Assembly: GCA_015698045.1 (NCBI GenBank) | Contig: BLAL01000313.1 | Coordinates: 372,001-436,000, forward strand | Direction: 5' to 3' | From: Rhizophagus clarus | Lineage: Eukaryota; Glomeromycota; Glomeromycetes; Glomerales; Glomeraceae | Length of the DNA: 64,000 bases | Shown: one piece after another, positions 35,392-45,982 of the stretch | How positions within the stretch are numbered: position 1 is the first letter of the stretch | Layout: every line of letters begins with the position of its first letter | Translations under genes and position numbers: made by a program | The notes under the pieces: generated by a model | Databases searched by the model: none | What the model was told of the DNA's origin: nothing | The model's input: the letters and a program-made list of their open reading frames with translations, nothing else

Positions 35392-36660
35392 TTATTTTGG
35401 TAAGTAACCTAATTGTATAATCTTACATATCAAATAATATAAAATATCGTGAGCCGTAGGACTAAGGTGTTGTAACATTTTATTAGATATTCCTGAGGGG
35501 CCTGTAGCTTTGCCTTTAGGAAGGTTTCTAATAACATCCAGCCATTCATCACATGATGGAAGGTCCATGAGGTTTGAGTAAATATTCTCATTAACATGAT
35601 GTAGAGGTCGATATTGATCTTTCCAACGGCCTTGAAGTGGCTTTTTCCTATTAATCGAGCCTGCAATAGTTTGGAAATGATGGTTGGTTTCATTGAGAAC
35701 AGCTGATTCACCTGTGATCAGTGATTCATTGCCATGGGCGTCTTTCTTGTATATTTTTTCAATCGAGATATGTACCATCTCTTCTTCTGTGATCAAGCGA
35801 ATCATCGAGGCTTGGTTGTCCTTAAAATTAGTACAGCGTTTCTTGATATTAGAAACTATTTGTTCCTGAACCATAATATCAAGTTCCAATTTGAAAAGAA
35901 GTCGTAAGTGTTTTCTAATTTTACACAAATTCTTCAAAAATAATTTAAAGTCGTCAAGTATCAGAAAGTTGAAGGACAATGAAAGGTCTGAGCATTCATA
36001 TTTGTCCAATGTCATGTTAATAAGACGTTGGAACTTGGACCATTTAGCAGAGACACTATAAGTAATAGAAGTGGAATCATTCAGTATCGAACGTGTTTCC
36101 AGTATACGATTAATGACATATCTTAGATCGAAGTAAATTGAAAGCTTCTTTTCAGGTGTAGTTTTAACTTTATTTCTAGTGACTTGCTTGTTGACTATAC
36201 GAGATTTAGCTACTCTCATAAGGGTTTGTCTAAACATGTCCCAGAGGGTATTGATGTGGCGAGGTTTATTGATGGAAAAATCTTTCATCATTGTATTCTC
36301 AATCTCTAGGTCCAATTGGGTGCTGAAATTCTCCCAGGTATATTCATCATCCTTGTCCATTTCATCATATTGAAATACGGTCCTTTTGATATATTTCTTC
36401 TTTTGATTGGTTGCGTTCAAGGAAACACCTGTCATCTGTACTGTGTCCAATGACAACGTTATAGATTTATGGTCAGTATCAAAATGATCGTTCTCTATCA
36501 CTGTGCTATTAACACTTTTCTCTAACATAGATAAAGACGCCCAAATGTAATCTAATCTTGATTCCTATCTATTAGAATCAGCTGGTGTGTAAGTATACAT
36601 TTCTTCATCATTGTCGTTGAAGATTGGAATGGTATCTAACAATCTTTTACTTTCCAGAGT
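35392..36660 (-). pseudogene. LINE endonuclease C terminus and linker to RT
   Basis: The frame continues from the nuclease: LDYIWAS, then ENDHFDTDHKSI, the terminal catalytic motif. A long Lys- and Leu-rich linker follows, up to LPKGKATGPSGISNKMLQHL, the usual entry motif (KAxGPSGI) of LINE reverse transcriptases. A TAG codon breaks the part before 36528, and the frame is lost again at 35392, just before the RT core. Confidence 0.8.
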
Positions 36661-36675
36661 GCGAAACAAGGAAAA

Positions 36676-37197
36676 TTACCATTTATTATTGACAAAGGCC
36701 ATTAAATATTTCCTATAATTAATATTAAAATCTCCCATGATGATGACTTCCATATCACGTGATTGAGCATCGCTGATAGTATCGTCAATGTATTTGTATA
36801 AAGCTTCAATTTGTGGTCTTTCTTTTTGATTAGCATTAAGGTAAACCTGAATTAAACGAAGTTTACGCTTATCGCTAAAGTATAAGTCCAAATAAAGGAT
36901 TCTGCCTTTATGTCCAACTGCTTTGTGAACGAATATGTCATATTTGGCGTCAATGATAATGCCTACGCCTTGGCCTTTGCCCCCTAATTGTGAATATTCA
37001 AAGTAACCGCGAACACCTAATTGATGCTGCCATATTTTTGCTTGTCGTTCAGAACAATTAGTCTCTGAGAGCCCATAAATGTCAATATTGTAATCTTTCA
37101 TAGCGTCGATTAAACCGATAAATTTGTTTTTATTTAAGGTACGAATATTTGTAGATGCGATTTTCGTTATAGTGGAATCTGAAAGATCCCTTTTTGA
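36676..37197 (-). pseudogene. LINE APE-type endonuclease fragment
   Basis: The open frame contains LSETNCSERQAKIWQ (catalytic Glu region), GVGIIIDAKYDI and IIMGDFNINY (the GDFN motif of AP-endonuclease-like LINE nucleases). It begins without its own start because the element is 5'-truncated. It ends after FVNNKW at a frame break, and the rest of the nuclease (SRLDYIWAS, then DHFDTDHKSI with the terminal DH) lies in the next frame from about 36660 downwards, with a TAG codon before SRLDYIW. Confidence 0.8.
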
Positions 37198-37200
37198 ATG

Positions 37201-37716
37201 AATATAATAAAATTAATTTTTATTTTTATTATATAATAAAATTAATTTTTATTTTTATTTTTATTTTTATTTTTATTTTTATGTATGGGTGTCAGTTAGG
37301 AACCTAACATGACGCGAATTTAAGTAAATTATTTACATGAAGAACAAAAATTTGAACATACATTAAAATACTAAATTGCAAAAAGGAATAATCTACTTAA
37401 ACCGGTGAACTAAGCAAGGAAAGGTCGACACTAATGTGAAAGTACGACATCGAGTTGAAACCCTTCACGGTCAGTTAATCCTAATCATAGTCACTACCTC
37501 TCTTACAGCCAATCCAAACACCAGGTAAGTCGAAGCCCGTACCCCGCAGATATCCTATGACTAACACCGCCAGCCCCCAAGATAAGTATATCTACCCTGC
37601 ACTGGTCAGTAAGGTCAAAAAACAAAAATTTCTCCAAGTGACTATATTCCAGAGTAATATTACTACCTATCAACCATCTACAGACAGTTCCCTAAACTAA
37701 CCTAATAGTTGCGGAA
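37201..37716 (-). mobile_element. Second, 3'UTR-only LINE copy
   Basis: A tail of ATTTTT repeats (37220-37280) preceded by target-like sequence opens a 440-bp body. That body shares with the 3'UTR of the larger copy the block CACTACCTCT(C/T)TTACAGCC...CCAGGTAA(A/G)TCGAAGCCCG (37485-37540 versus 31712-31760). It is a severely 5'-truncated copy inserted next to the larger one at the same AT-rich target. Confidence 0.65.
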
Positions 37717-37734
37717 ATATAATAAAATTAATTT

Positions 37735-39960
37735 AACAACCAGATAAGCTTTTAGTGCGATTTTCCTCTATAATAGGAAAAAATGTTGGTCAATCATTTT
37801 TATTTTGGCCAGATTTTCACTAAAATTTTCTATTCCACTTTCGATGATGACCCACATGCACAGTTGCCGTAGATACAAAAAAAATTGCCTTTTTCATAAA
37901 AAAAGCTTCAGTTAGTTTTATATATACATAGTCTTAAGCTTAAGCTTAGCTTAAGCTTTGCTTTGCTTATGCCTAAGCTTAAGCTTAAGCTTGAGCACAT
38001 CTTTAGACTAACTTTTTGCAAAACCTCTTCCTGTGCCAGCGAAAATAGCTGTTAGCTTTATAATCATAAATTATTTGCACTTTTTAACTTTTTTGCCGAT
38101 CAATAATAAATTGTTACAATCATTAAAAATTAGTATCTTTAAAATTTTAATTTTTTTTTTTTAATTTTATTGCAAAAAAAAAAAAAAAAAAAAAAATACA
38201 ATAAATTTTGATGATAAATATGAAGAAATCTTTAAAGATTTAGGAAAAAACGGATAAAACCATTTTTTTATTAAACGATTTAGAAAAAAAAATCATTTTT
38301 TTCTTTCATTTTTTAATTGGAACGATTAGGGTAAAGATCCATTCGGGTCATCAAAATCATGATCTGGATCGGGTGGCTTGTTAACCTGAAAAGAATAATA
38401 AAAAAAATAATGTACAAGGCAGTTTATAAAACCGTTTCTTTCTTTTTTATTTAAGAGAAAAAGAAATAATGAAATGATTAAACCCGTTTTTTTTAAAGAC
38501 TGGATTAGTCTGGGTTGAATAGTAATATGGGACCAAACCAAAAAAATTTGCTTCAATTTTATCTGGACATCCGGTTCAGTTCCTAAAAAACATTAAATTT
38601 AATTTAACTATTATATTATCAAGATGAATTAAGAAAATGTTAACCAAACGATTTCTTAACTTTTTTTCTTTAAAACAAGTTAAAAAAAACATAGTAACGA
38701 GTTAAAAATGTTAACTACGGTTTTTAAAGAACGAGTTAAAAAAATGTTAATTACTTTTTTTTAAAAAACGAGTTAAAAGGTAACTACATTTTTTTAAAGA
38801 ACGAGTTAAAAGGTAACTACATTTTTTTAAAGAACGAGTTAAAAAAACGTTGACTACGTTTTTTTTCCTTTTTTTTAAAAAAAAAGTTGAAAAACGTTTC
38901 TTTTTTTAAAAAAATGAAGTTAAAAAAAACTTTTCTTTAAACCGATTTGGAAAATGGTAACTAAAATGAATTAAAAAACGGTAACTAACGTTTTTCTAAC
39001 TTTTTTTAAAAAGTGAAAGTTAAAACGAGTTAAAATATTAACTAAATGTTTTTTAACATTTTTTTTAATACAAATATACAAATTAAAAAACGTTAATAAA
39101 TAAACTTTCTTTCAAAAAATGCTAATAAGCATTTTTTAATAGGTTTTTTTGCCAAAACGAATTAAAAACATTGATAAATAAAGGCTTTGACCTTTTTTAC
39201 TAAACGAACTAGAATAATTTGGGTACAAGTTAGAGTTTCAGTAATTACCGATCGGTTTTAACAGTTCCAGTTTACGATCGAACTGAAACATTCATCACTG
39301 CAGTTTCTATGTCAATTTTACGATTTTCTGAACCGATTTTACCGAATTGATTTGTGATAATAAAAAACGAGAAAACCATTTTTTTTTGTCATTTAATAAA
39401 TTTAATGCTCTGAACGGGTTGGGCTGGTTCGGGTTACCTTGTCAATCCGAACTGAAGAATTTTTTCGGGTCAGTTCAGTTCGGTAACCTGCTCTGATCTG
39501 ACCCTACCCGTTAGCCTGAAGGTATTCGGATTACTTCGAATGATTAGATTAATAAAAAAAAAACATTGTACAAACGTTTCATGACACTTTTTACTAAATT
39601 ATCACAAAAAAACATTTTTTAATTTAATTATATATCAGAAAATGCGTTTCTTAATAAAATATCAAAAAAAAAGTTACAAAAACGTTTTCGCAATGTTAAA
39701 ACGTCACGAAACTTTTTTTAATTACGGAAAAAATTTAGTACGTTGATCACTTAAAAATCCGCGGTAAATATACATCAAAAAACGTTTTTGCAACGTTTAT
39801 CAGTAAAATATCAAAAAAAACTTGCAAAATGTAGAGTTCCGAACGGGCGAATGGGGTCGGGTAATTGACTTAACCTGACCCACGATATTCAAGTCAGGTC
39901 ATCAAATTCATGACCCGTTTTATATCAAAAAAAATTGTCAAGATTCAACAATTTTATATA
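37735..39960. repeat. Array 2a: AT-rich degenerate repeats with GC islands
   Basis: Contains an AAGCTT/TAAGCT hexamer cluster (37928-37998), a poly-A run near 38176-38197, and repeats of 'AACGAGTTAAAAAA...GTTAACTACG' at 38690-39060. GGGTCA/TGACCC-rich islands lie at 38335-38390, 39410-39540 and 39835-39920. No gene seen; 38326-38556 is by-product frame. Confidence 0.6.
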
Positions 39961-42725
39961 TGAAAAAATTTAAATAATAAAAAAAAAACGATTTTCTTAA
40001 TCGTTTTTAATAACAAAAAAAAAAACGATTTTCTTAATCGTTTTTAATAACAAAAGAAAAAAACGATTTATTAATAGTTATAACAAAAAAAAACGATTTT
40101 TTAATAACAAAAATAAAACGATTTTCTTAATCGTTTTTAATAACAAAAGAAAAAAACGATTTAATAATAGTTTTAATAAGAAAAAAAAGCGATTTTCTTA
40201 ATCGTTTTTAATAACAAAAGTAAAACGATTTATTATTCGTTTTTAATAACAAAAAAGAAACGATTTTCTTAATCATTTTTAATAACAAAAGAAAAAAACG
40301 ATTTATTAATAGTTATAACAAAAAAAAGCGATTTTTTAATAACAAAAATAAAACGATTTTCTTAATCGTTTTTAATAACAAAAAAAAACGATTTATTATT
40401 CGTTTTTAATAACAAAAAAGAAACAATTTTCTTAATCGTTTTTAATAACAAAACAAAAAACGATTTTTTTAATCGTTTTTAATAACAAAACAAAAAACGA
40501 TTTTCTTAATCGTTTTTAATAATAAAAAAAAAACGATTTTCTTTATCGTTTTTAATAACAAAAAAAACGATTTTCTTAATCATTTTTAATAACAAAAAAA
40601 AGCGATTTTTTAATAACAAAAATAAAATGATTTTCTTTATCGTTTTTAATAATAAAAAAAGGATTTTCTTAATCGTTTTTAATAACAAAAAAGAAACAAT
40701 TTTCTTAATCGTTTTTAATAACAAAAAAAAAACGATTTATTATTCATTTTCAATAACAAAAAAGAAACAATTTTCTTAATCGTTTTTAATAACAAAAGAA
40801 AAAAACGATTTATTAATAGTTATAACAAAAAAAAGCGATTTTTTAATAACAAAAATAAAACGATTTTCTTAATCGTTTTTAATAACAAAAGAAAAAAACG
40901 ATTTAATAATAGTTTTAATAAGAAAAAAAAGCGATTTTCTTAATCGTTTTTAATAACAAAAGTAAAACGATTTATTATTCGTTTTTAATAACAAAAAAGA
41001 AATGATTTTCTTAATCGTTTTTAATAACAAAAGAAAAAAACGATTTATTAATAGTTATAACAAAAAAAAGCGATTTTTTAATAACAAAAATAAAAGGATT
41101 TTCTTTATCGTTTTTAATAACAAAAAAAAAAGGATTTTCTTAATCGTTTTTAATAACAAAAAAAAGCGATTTTTTAATAACAAAAATAAAATGATTTTCT
41201 TTATCATTTTTAATAATAAAAAAAGGATTTTCTTAATCGTTTTTAATAACAAAAAAGAAACGATTTTCTTAATCGTTTTTAATAACAAAAAAAAAACGAT
41301 TTATTATTCATTTTCAATAACAAAAAAGAAACAATTTTCTTAATCGTTTTTAATAACAAAACAAAAAACGATTTTCTTAATCGTTTTTAATAATAAAAAA
41401 AAACGATTTTCTTTATCGTTTTTAATAATAAAAAAAAACGATTTTCTTTATCGTTTTTAATAATAAAAAAAAACGATTTTCTTTATCGTTTTTAATAATA
41501 AAAAAAAATGATTTTCTTTATCGTTTTTAATAATAAAAAAAAACGATTTTCTTTATCGTTTTTAATAATAAAAAAAAACGATTTTCTTTATCGTTTTTAA
41601 TAACAAAAGAAAAAAACGATTTATTAATAGTTATAACAAAAAAAAGCGATTTTTTAATAACAAAAATAAAACGATTTTCTTAATCGTTTTTAATAACAAA
41701 AGAAAAAAACGATTTAATAATAGTTTTAATAAGAAAAAAAAGCGATTTTCTTAATCGTTTTTAATAACAAAAAAGAAACAATTTTCTTAATCGTTTTTAA
41801 TAACAAAACAAAAAACGATTTTCTTAATCGTTTTTAATAACAAAAATAAAACAATTTTCTTTATCGTTTTTAATAATAAAAAAAGTATTTTCTTAATCGT
41901 TTTTAATAACAAAAAAGAAACGATTTTCTTAATCGTTTTTAATAACAAAAAAAACGATTTATTATTCGTTTTTAATAACAAAAAAGAAACAATTTTCTTA
42001 ATCGTTTTTAATAACAAAACAAAAAACGATTTTCTTAATCGTTTTTAATAATAAAAAAAAACGATTTTCTTTATCGTTTTTAATAACAAAAGAAAAAAAG
42101 GATTTTCTTAATCGTTTTTAATAACAAAAAAAACGATTTTCTTAATCATTTTTAATAACAAAAAAAAGCGATTTTTTAATAACAAAAATAAAACGATTTT
42201 TTTTATCGTTTTTAATAACAAAAAAAAAGTATTTTCTTAATCGTTTTTAATAACAAAAAAAAGCGATTTTTTAATAACAAAAATAAAATGATTTTCTTTA
42301 TCGTTTTTAATAATAAAAAAAGGATTTTCTTAATCGTTTTTAATAACAAAAAAGAAACGATTTTCTTAATCGTTTTTAATAACAAAAAAAAAACGATTTA
42401 TTATTCATTTTTAATAACAAAAAAGAAACAATTTTCTTAATCGTTTTTAATAACAAAACAAAAAACGATTTTCTTAATCGTTTTTAATAATAAAAAAAAA
42501 TGATTTTCTTTATCGTTTTTAATAACAAAAGAAAAAAACGATTTCCTTAATCGTTTTTAATAACAAAAAAAAAACGATTTCCTTAATCGTTTTTAATAAC
42601 AAAAAAAACGATTTATTAATCATTTTTAATAACAAAAAAAAAACGATTTATTAATCGTTTTTAATAACAAAAAAAAAAGATTATTAATCGTTTTTATTAA
42701 TCGTTTTTAGTAATAAAAAACCGAT
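39960..42725. repeat. Hairpin tandem array 2b (about 33-bp unit, roughly 80 copies)
   Basis: The unit is AACGATTTTCTTAATCGTTT followed by TTAATAACAAAA, with ATTTATTAAT, AGCGATTTTTT and GATTTTCTTTATCG variants. Each unit contains a 6-bp inverted pair (AACGAT/ATCGTT). Higher-order blocks of several hundred bp recur, for example 40120-40340 and 40850-41060. Leu/Lys/Ile-rich open frames at 40506-40724, 41002-41343 and 41787-42017 are translations of the repeat and not genes. Confidence 0.85.
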
Positions 42726-44037
42726 TTAGCCAAACTTTAAATATAAAAACGCCGGGACTAATAGTTTCAGCGTTTTTTTTCAGCATTTTTTGTCAGGTCA
42801 ACGGGTCGGATCAGGTACCCGATTAACACTGACCCGACCCGAGAATTTTGGGTCAACCAGTCGGGTCAGATTCGGAGCTCTAACGAAACGTTTTTTGAAA
42901 TTAAATTATATATATCTGATATCAACAAATGCGCAACGTCTTTTAATATCAAAAAAAAACCGTTTTCACAACGTTTATGCTTTTTATCGCGTTGTTAAAA
43001 AACGCGCAATGTTTTTTTTTATTAAATCCCATATCAAAAAACATTTTCGCAACGTTTTTTATCAAATTATCAAAAAAGCACTACGAAGCGTTTTTTTTGT
43101 TAAATTGTATGTGTTAAACTTCTTTATTAATTATACGTTAAAAAACGTTTCGCAACGTTTTTTGACAAATTATAAATGTTGCTAAACGTCTTTTATTAAA
43201 TTATAATTCAAGTCGAGTCAACACGGGTCAGTTCGCGAGTTTGATTTGAGGATGTTATAGTCATGTGACATTTGAGTTGAGTCTGAGTTTATATTAATAC
43301 TCGACTCAGTTAGCCAGGGTGTCAATTCACCTACTTTACGACAACCATGCAAAAACGTGGACAACGTTTGAGTGGACCTTCACCATTTAAGATTAACAAT
43401 TCCATCTTCCTGACTTTTTGAGTCATGGGAGAGCTTAGAAGAAGATGGAGGAATGAGATGATGATAATGAAAATTTTATTATTTAATTGTTTATTTTTTG
43501 GATCAAAGTAAAAAAAATTATATGTGAAATATGTGGTTAAATAATATAGACAGATTTTCTGACAAAATCATGTTTTATTTTTACACAATAAATGTTTAAT
43601 AAAATTAATTTTACATACTGTATATTTTACACTTTAAATGTTTATAGATAAATTCAAAATTTTTTAGATTAATTTGGTTATTTTTTGGAGCACAAATGTG
43701 AAATTAAAATATACATATATATAATATATGGAAATCTAAACTAATCAAAAATAAATAGGGATTAAATATTTACATATAAAGTCATATCTTAAAGCATTTA
43801 AATAATCGATCTAAGTAAACATGATTTATCTGTTCAGGTATTACATGCTAAGCATTTATTTAGACAATAATATTATTTAGGTTTACCACCATGCCACACA
43901 TGTTGTAAGTGATGATAAAAATTTAGCAATGAAAATTTGCCAAGGACTCACCAAGGTTTAACAATAATTGATTAACTGTCAATATATTTAAACTAAGCTC
44001 ACTAACTGTACTAAAGAGCCCTAGTTAAATTCAAAAA
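42726..44037. other. Array flank with GGGTCA-rich islands and plain AT DNA
   Basis: Islands at 42795-42880 and 43205-43320 carry many GGGTCA, TGACCC and GAGTCGAGT words. 42890-43200 repeats 'AACGTTTTTT' and 'TTTTCGCAACGTTT' with variants. From 43340 to 44037 I see nothing assignable. The open frame at 42790-43185 is repeat-derived. Confidence 0.5.
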
Positions 44038-44423
44038 GAAAAAATTTTTTTTTTATCTCATTATAATGTTAAATATTGTAATTATAATAAGAAGTTAAAA
44101 TTTCTCTTTTTAGTTTTATTTTGCTTTATTCTACTCTATTATATTTTATTTTATCTTTTGATGGGAGTGAAGTGATATAATCGAATAACCCAGTTAATTG
44201 GTAATCCGATATATATATGGATCATTTTCCATAAATGGAAATCAAAATGTGATCGACATAAAAAGCAACAAGTTACTTGTTACCTCGCTATGTCGATCAA
44301 TACAACAAGTTAGTTGTTGTAAATCAACAAGTAACTTATTAATTTATAACAACTTACTTGTTGATTTACAACAACTAACTTGTTGTTTTTACAACAACCT
44401 TTTGACTTCTACGGTACGCCATA
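44038..44423 (-). repeat. Right terminal inverted repeat of the 17.8-kb element
   Basis: Reverse complement of 26641-27027 with few differences. It ends CGGTACGCCATA directly before the TAATGA target duplication. Confidence 0.85.
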
Positions 44424-44429
44424 TAATGA

Positions 44430-45982
44430 TTCTCCATAATAGAATTAGCATTTAACTATAACAGCAGAACAATTATCGCTCGCTTATCTTACTTTTAATA
44501 TAATAAGTTTCATTTTTTTTATTACTTTTACTTGCGTATTGCGTACATCGAGTGATTATCATAAGAAGTTGGTGATGAAATTTTTATTGGTTGAAATGAA
44601 TAACGTCTTCAAAAATAAATATAACATACATCATTAGATGTTGTTGAACAATAATTTCGCGAATGAAATGCATATTTTAATTTATTTCCTATAAACAGAA
44701 GGTTAAAGTTTTTTTTTTAGAAAGATTGTGCCTGATTTTTAAATTTAAATATATTGTATTTAATTCAGTTTATAGTTAATCGTTGAAATTAAACTATAAT
44801 ATTGCCTGTAACAAGTGATGTAGAAACCCTATTATGTACTATAATTTATTAATAAAACAACATATCATCTAAAAACTGATGCTTTGACCGTTTAATTTGT
44901 GTGACGTGTTATTTTTGGTAAATTACTTTAAATTAATATATTTATTAGTTATTTAAGATAAGTATTATCGCTTTGAGTTTCCAAATATAATTAGCCAATC
45001 ATATAAAAAAAGTAATTTTTATATTGAAATAAGGATTTGGTCGGAATTCACTTTTATTTCTTACCTTTTTTTTTTTTTTGATTCAATGATTAATTAATTC
45101 CACGATTAATTGAAAGACATCTATTTTGAAGGAAAAAAATAATTATTTAGTGATAAAATTTTATTCAAATATAATTTTACTTGCTATACTCATATTATTA
45201 AATTAATCATATGGCAAATCTTGGAATTTGAGCAAGATTATGATGATGATTTATCAAAATAACCATTATTTTAGTATCTGATAAGTATTTCGTCGCAGCA
45301 GAAAGAAAATTGGAAATTAATGACAAGGAATTAACCAATTTTGGATACTGCGACATTTTTACAGTATTTTTCGAATCTCTTATCTCATAATCGGGATCAT
45401 AATAGCACTGAACATTTTGTATCTAAACCATTCCTAAAATAAGTAACGAAAATTAAAGAAATACTTAAAATATAAGAATTATTAAAAAGATATCCCATAG
45501 TAAAACTTGCTTCAGTCAATTGATCGATCTCAAAGAGCCGTTTCATTGAAACGTTGCGAAACTACTGCAATCGTTAACTGAACTATCCCATATTTTGTTA
45601 TAATAACGCACACTAGTTATAAAACTTATGTCAGAAAATATATTTTAATTTATCCTAAAATCATAAAGGCAATAAATTCGTATTAAAAAGAGAAAATTCA
45701 GTAGATCGATATATGTTGTAATTGCGAGTTTACAATATCTCATAACAAAACTAACGCAAACAATAAATTGTAACGGCAGAAAAAAAAAAAATATTTAATA
45801 ATCAAAAATTAATGCGTAATGAAATTTTCTTTGCCCAAGAATCACTATTTTAATCAAAACAACAAATACTGTATATCAAAATATAAACCATAAATGCATA
45901 TAAACCTCTATTGCAGTGACTATTACCATTTTACCGCATTTTTCATTTGCACTTTTCTATTCACTATTCTAACTAATATCCA
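44430..45982. other. AT-rich intergenic stretch
   Basis: The first part is probably the displaced distal upstream region of GIN1-like copy 2. The rest is AT-rich DNA up to the 3' end of kinase locus B. No gene seen. Confidence 0.45.

Larger units (their letters stand above)
31520..37200 (-). mobile_element. 5'-truncated non-LTR retrotransposon (LINE: APE, RT, RNase H)
   Basis: Read on the minus strand, it opens inside the endonuclease (IASTNIRTLNKNKFIGLIDA) and ends in a TAAAA-type tail at 31520-31536. Order: APE endonuclease, linker, reverse transcriptase, RNase H, Cys-rich C terminus, 3'UTR. No ORF1 is present, so the copy is 5'-truncated. It lies inside the 17.8-kb TIR element between the hairpin arrays and is flanked by ATATAATAAAATTAATTT duplications. 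The reading frame is broken in about five places, so it is inactive. The RNase H and APE content points to the I/Tad-like group; the clade was not resolved. Confidence 0.85.
26641..44423. mobile_element. 17.8-kb TIR element with hairpin arrays, family unknown
   Basis: Inverted repeats of about 387 bp (26641-27027 and 44038-44423, only a few differences) are flanked by 6-bp direct repeats TAATGA at 26635-26640 and 44424-44429. The ends are TATGG(T/C)GTACC. The inside is two large arrays of short palindromic units, GGGTCA-rich islands and a LINE insertion; without the LINE the element would be about 11.6 kb. I find no transposase, integrase, DNA polymerase or capsid gene. Foldback-type elements can have such repeat-filled inverted ends. 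Size and 6-bp duplication also recall Polintons, but none of their genes is visible. It is likely non-autonomous, and the near-identical ends suggest it is young. Confidence 0.75.

Noticed and set aside
37240-37280. Telomere-like or microsatellite origin for the ATTTTT repeats
   Set aside because: Position next to a target duplication and a LINE 3'UTR makes a retrotransposon tail the simpler reading.
40506-42017. Leu/Lys/Ile-rich open frames on both strands
   Set aside because: They are translations of the 33-bp hairpin array in successive frames, with no start context or family.
39960-42725. CRISPR-like array
   Set aside because: The units are contiguous palindromic repeats without unique spacers of fixed length, and the DNA is clearly eukaryotic with introns.
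42790-43185. 131-codon plus frame
   Set aside because: It spans a GGGTCA island and AACGTTTT repeats, with low-complexity translation and no family.
26641-44423. Polinton/Maverick identity for the 17.8-kb element
   Set aside because: Size, inverted ends and 6-bp target duplication would fit, but no polymerase, integrase, ATPase, protease or capsid gene can be seen. Most of the interior is hairpin array and a LINE.
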